A stretch of 64,000 nt of DNA. Source: Ridgeia piscesae. Lineage: Eukaryota > Annelida > Polychaeta > Sabellida > Siboglinidae. The notes under the pieces were generated by a model. It ran no database searches and was not told the DNA's origin. It saw only the letters and a program-made list of their open reading frames with translations. The position numbers and the translations under genes are program-made. Location: contig JAODUO010000061.1 of assembly GCA_025642075.2 (NCBI GenBank), forward strand, positions 198,501-262,500. Reading direction: 5' to 3'. This document shows positions 62,604-64,000 of the stretch, one piece after another; the first letter of the stretch is position 1; each line of letters opens with the position of its first letter.

Positions 62604-64000
62604 GAGTCACCAGAGCTGTCAAAACAAGTTCACAAGCATTTGCTTATATAAAGATTGTTTAAATACATAAATAGAAATTGCTGATTATTTATGTGCACAG
62701 TGTGTTGCACTGCTGTATAAGATAGAAAGGTAATTTTTCAAATGTTACTACCACTCCAAACCGCTAAAAATTAACATAAAATGAACTATTCCGTAACATT
62801 TACTCTCATAAATGTGATATTTGGACCAAAGAACACCCAAATAAGCTTTGATGCTTTAAAGGTCAGTGGTCCCTGGCCTTTATAAGATGTGTTTATGTAC
62901 CTCCATGACGTAACTGTCACTCAGTAGGTACAATACTATCACTTGACATATGATCCTTGTTATTCCCTCTTAAATAACATGTCACAATGCTTTCAACCAG
63001 TTTTCAATTGTCGCTTGGGTCAGTGAGGGCTATGATGAATTATTATGATTATAATTAAACCATGCCACTGCCGTGGGCCAAGATTCAACCAGGCCGAGAT
63101 TCAACTCTGAATCTGGGCCCGCTGTTGTACGTGTGCTAAAATTAAACAAGGCAACCAAAGATGACAAGTATCAGTTACAAAGTAGGTCAAATACATGTCT
63201 GCCACCCAAAGTCTAACTTTAATCAATTGATGGAGCACAACTGCCCAGGTAAATTAAAAGTAATTACATATGTACAATGACACGTTCGTGATGGGCGAGG
63301 TTATTCACACAGATACTCTGTGCAGTTAACTAGTCAGAATAACATTCCTTCTGAGTTTACTGCTTTGACAAAAACAAAACAAAGTGTTTCAAAGTATATC
63401 AATGTGCAAAATCTCTAATTCTGTGGATAAAAATATTTCAAACATTCCTTGGAGTCACGGGGCCCAGATTCAGAGTTAAATCTTAGCACTGCCAAATCAG
63501 GACCCACAACACTACAATACCTACTACAAATCTATCTATAGATCTATTGCTCTAGGGATTTGGTGCATAATAACACCTACTTCATTGAAAAACCTGTCTT
63601 GATAAGTATCAAAACTGCCCAACCTCTTGATGACGATACACGCATGCATGCACACATGGACGCACGCATGCATGTACGCATGCACGCCAAAGATGATTGT
63701 CTGAGTGTTGACTGATTGTCTGAGTGTTGACATTTACTGTGACTTAAATTTTTGTACGATTGTTGAAAGTTATGAAAAACCATCTAATGTCCAGAATGAA
63801 CTTTTAAAAAACATAATAGTAAACAATGAATTTTGACAAATTAAATGTGTTATCTTTTTCTAAAAGGTCACAGATTATTCCATGGAAGTTTGGCACCCGC
63901 CATATAAATCATGTACCCGGTAGGCAGAAAATGTTGACATACCCATATATATTATGAACACACCGATATACACATATGTTAGTTAACTTCTTGTTAAGTT
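62604..64000. other. Non-coding stretch to the window edge
   Basis: AT-rich with no supported gene. A small cluster of alternating purine-pyrimidine 'gcatgca/acgcatg' motifs sits near 63640-63690. Two 'tgattgtctgagtgttgac' copies lie side by side at about 63695-63732. Confidence 0.5.

Overview
This is a 64 kb piece of animal (metazoan) nuclear DNA. It has split genes with GT-AG introns, tRNA-derived SINEs, terminal-inverted-repeat elements and a very heavy load of micro- and minisatellites, and nothing in it is prokaryotic. The one gene I can name reads like an invertebrate orthologue. Together with the abundant GGAC, GGAT and TA tetra/dinucleotide arrays, this suggests a marine invertebrate, perhaps a lophotrochozoan such as a mollusc. 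The phylum is a guess.

Three genes can be supported. (1) RNF41/NRDP1, a RING E3 ubiquitin ligase on the + strand, can be assembled completely from seven coding exons between 36919 and 49727. All splice phases agree and the product is 315 aa with a C3HC3D RING, paired zinc-binding motifs, a coiled coil and a C-terminal domain. A candidate promoter and 5' non-coding exon lie near 33.65-33.89 kb. (2) On the minus strand, 24512-26660 is one large 5' coding exon (716 complete codons) of an unrecognised, probably disordered, Ser/Pro-rich protein. It has a CpG-rich promoter-like region at 26.7-27.5 kb, and its gene continues leftward into an intron that carries a 4.3 kb, 64-bp minisatellite. (3) Also on the minus strand, 56530-58015 holds the last two coding exons of another unrecognised gene whose body lies to the right. 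No function is inferred for genes 2 and 3.

Layout: 1-2.3 kb is a 26-bp minisatellite entering from outside the window. 2.3-18.4 kb is AT-rich, with dispersed repeats, GGAT/GGAC arrays and long TA tracts. 18.45-22.74 kb is the 64-bp minisatellite. 24.5-27.5 kb is gene 2 and its promoter. 27.5-31.6 kb has no clear gene. 31.68-32.99 kb is a complex GGAC-derived array. 33.6-49.7 kb is RNF41. 49.7-56.5 kb is mostly featureless intergenic or UTR sequence. 56.5-58 kb is the end of gene 3. 58-64 kb holds polypyrimidine DNA, a dispersed repeat copy and two small minisatellites.

The most striking material is inside RNF41. Its first coding exon is duplicated, and the upstream copy is frameshifted. A 2.2 kb array of a 14-bp unit with a palindromic GCGTACGC core fills intron 4 and shows a CpG-decay gradient towards its edges, and a small inverted batch of the same unit sits in intron 1. 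The last intron is filled by a minisatellite that appears to have grown out of the gene's own final 3' splice site. The giant 'ORFs' over the tandem arrays are artefacts of stop-free repeat units, not proteins.
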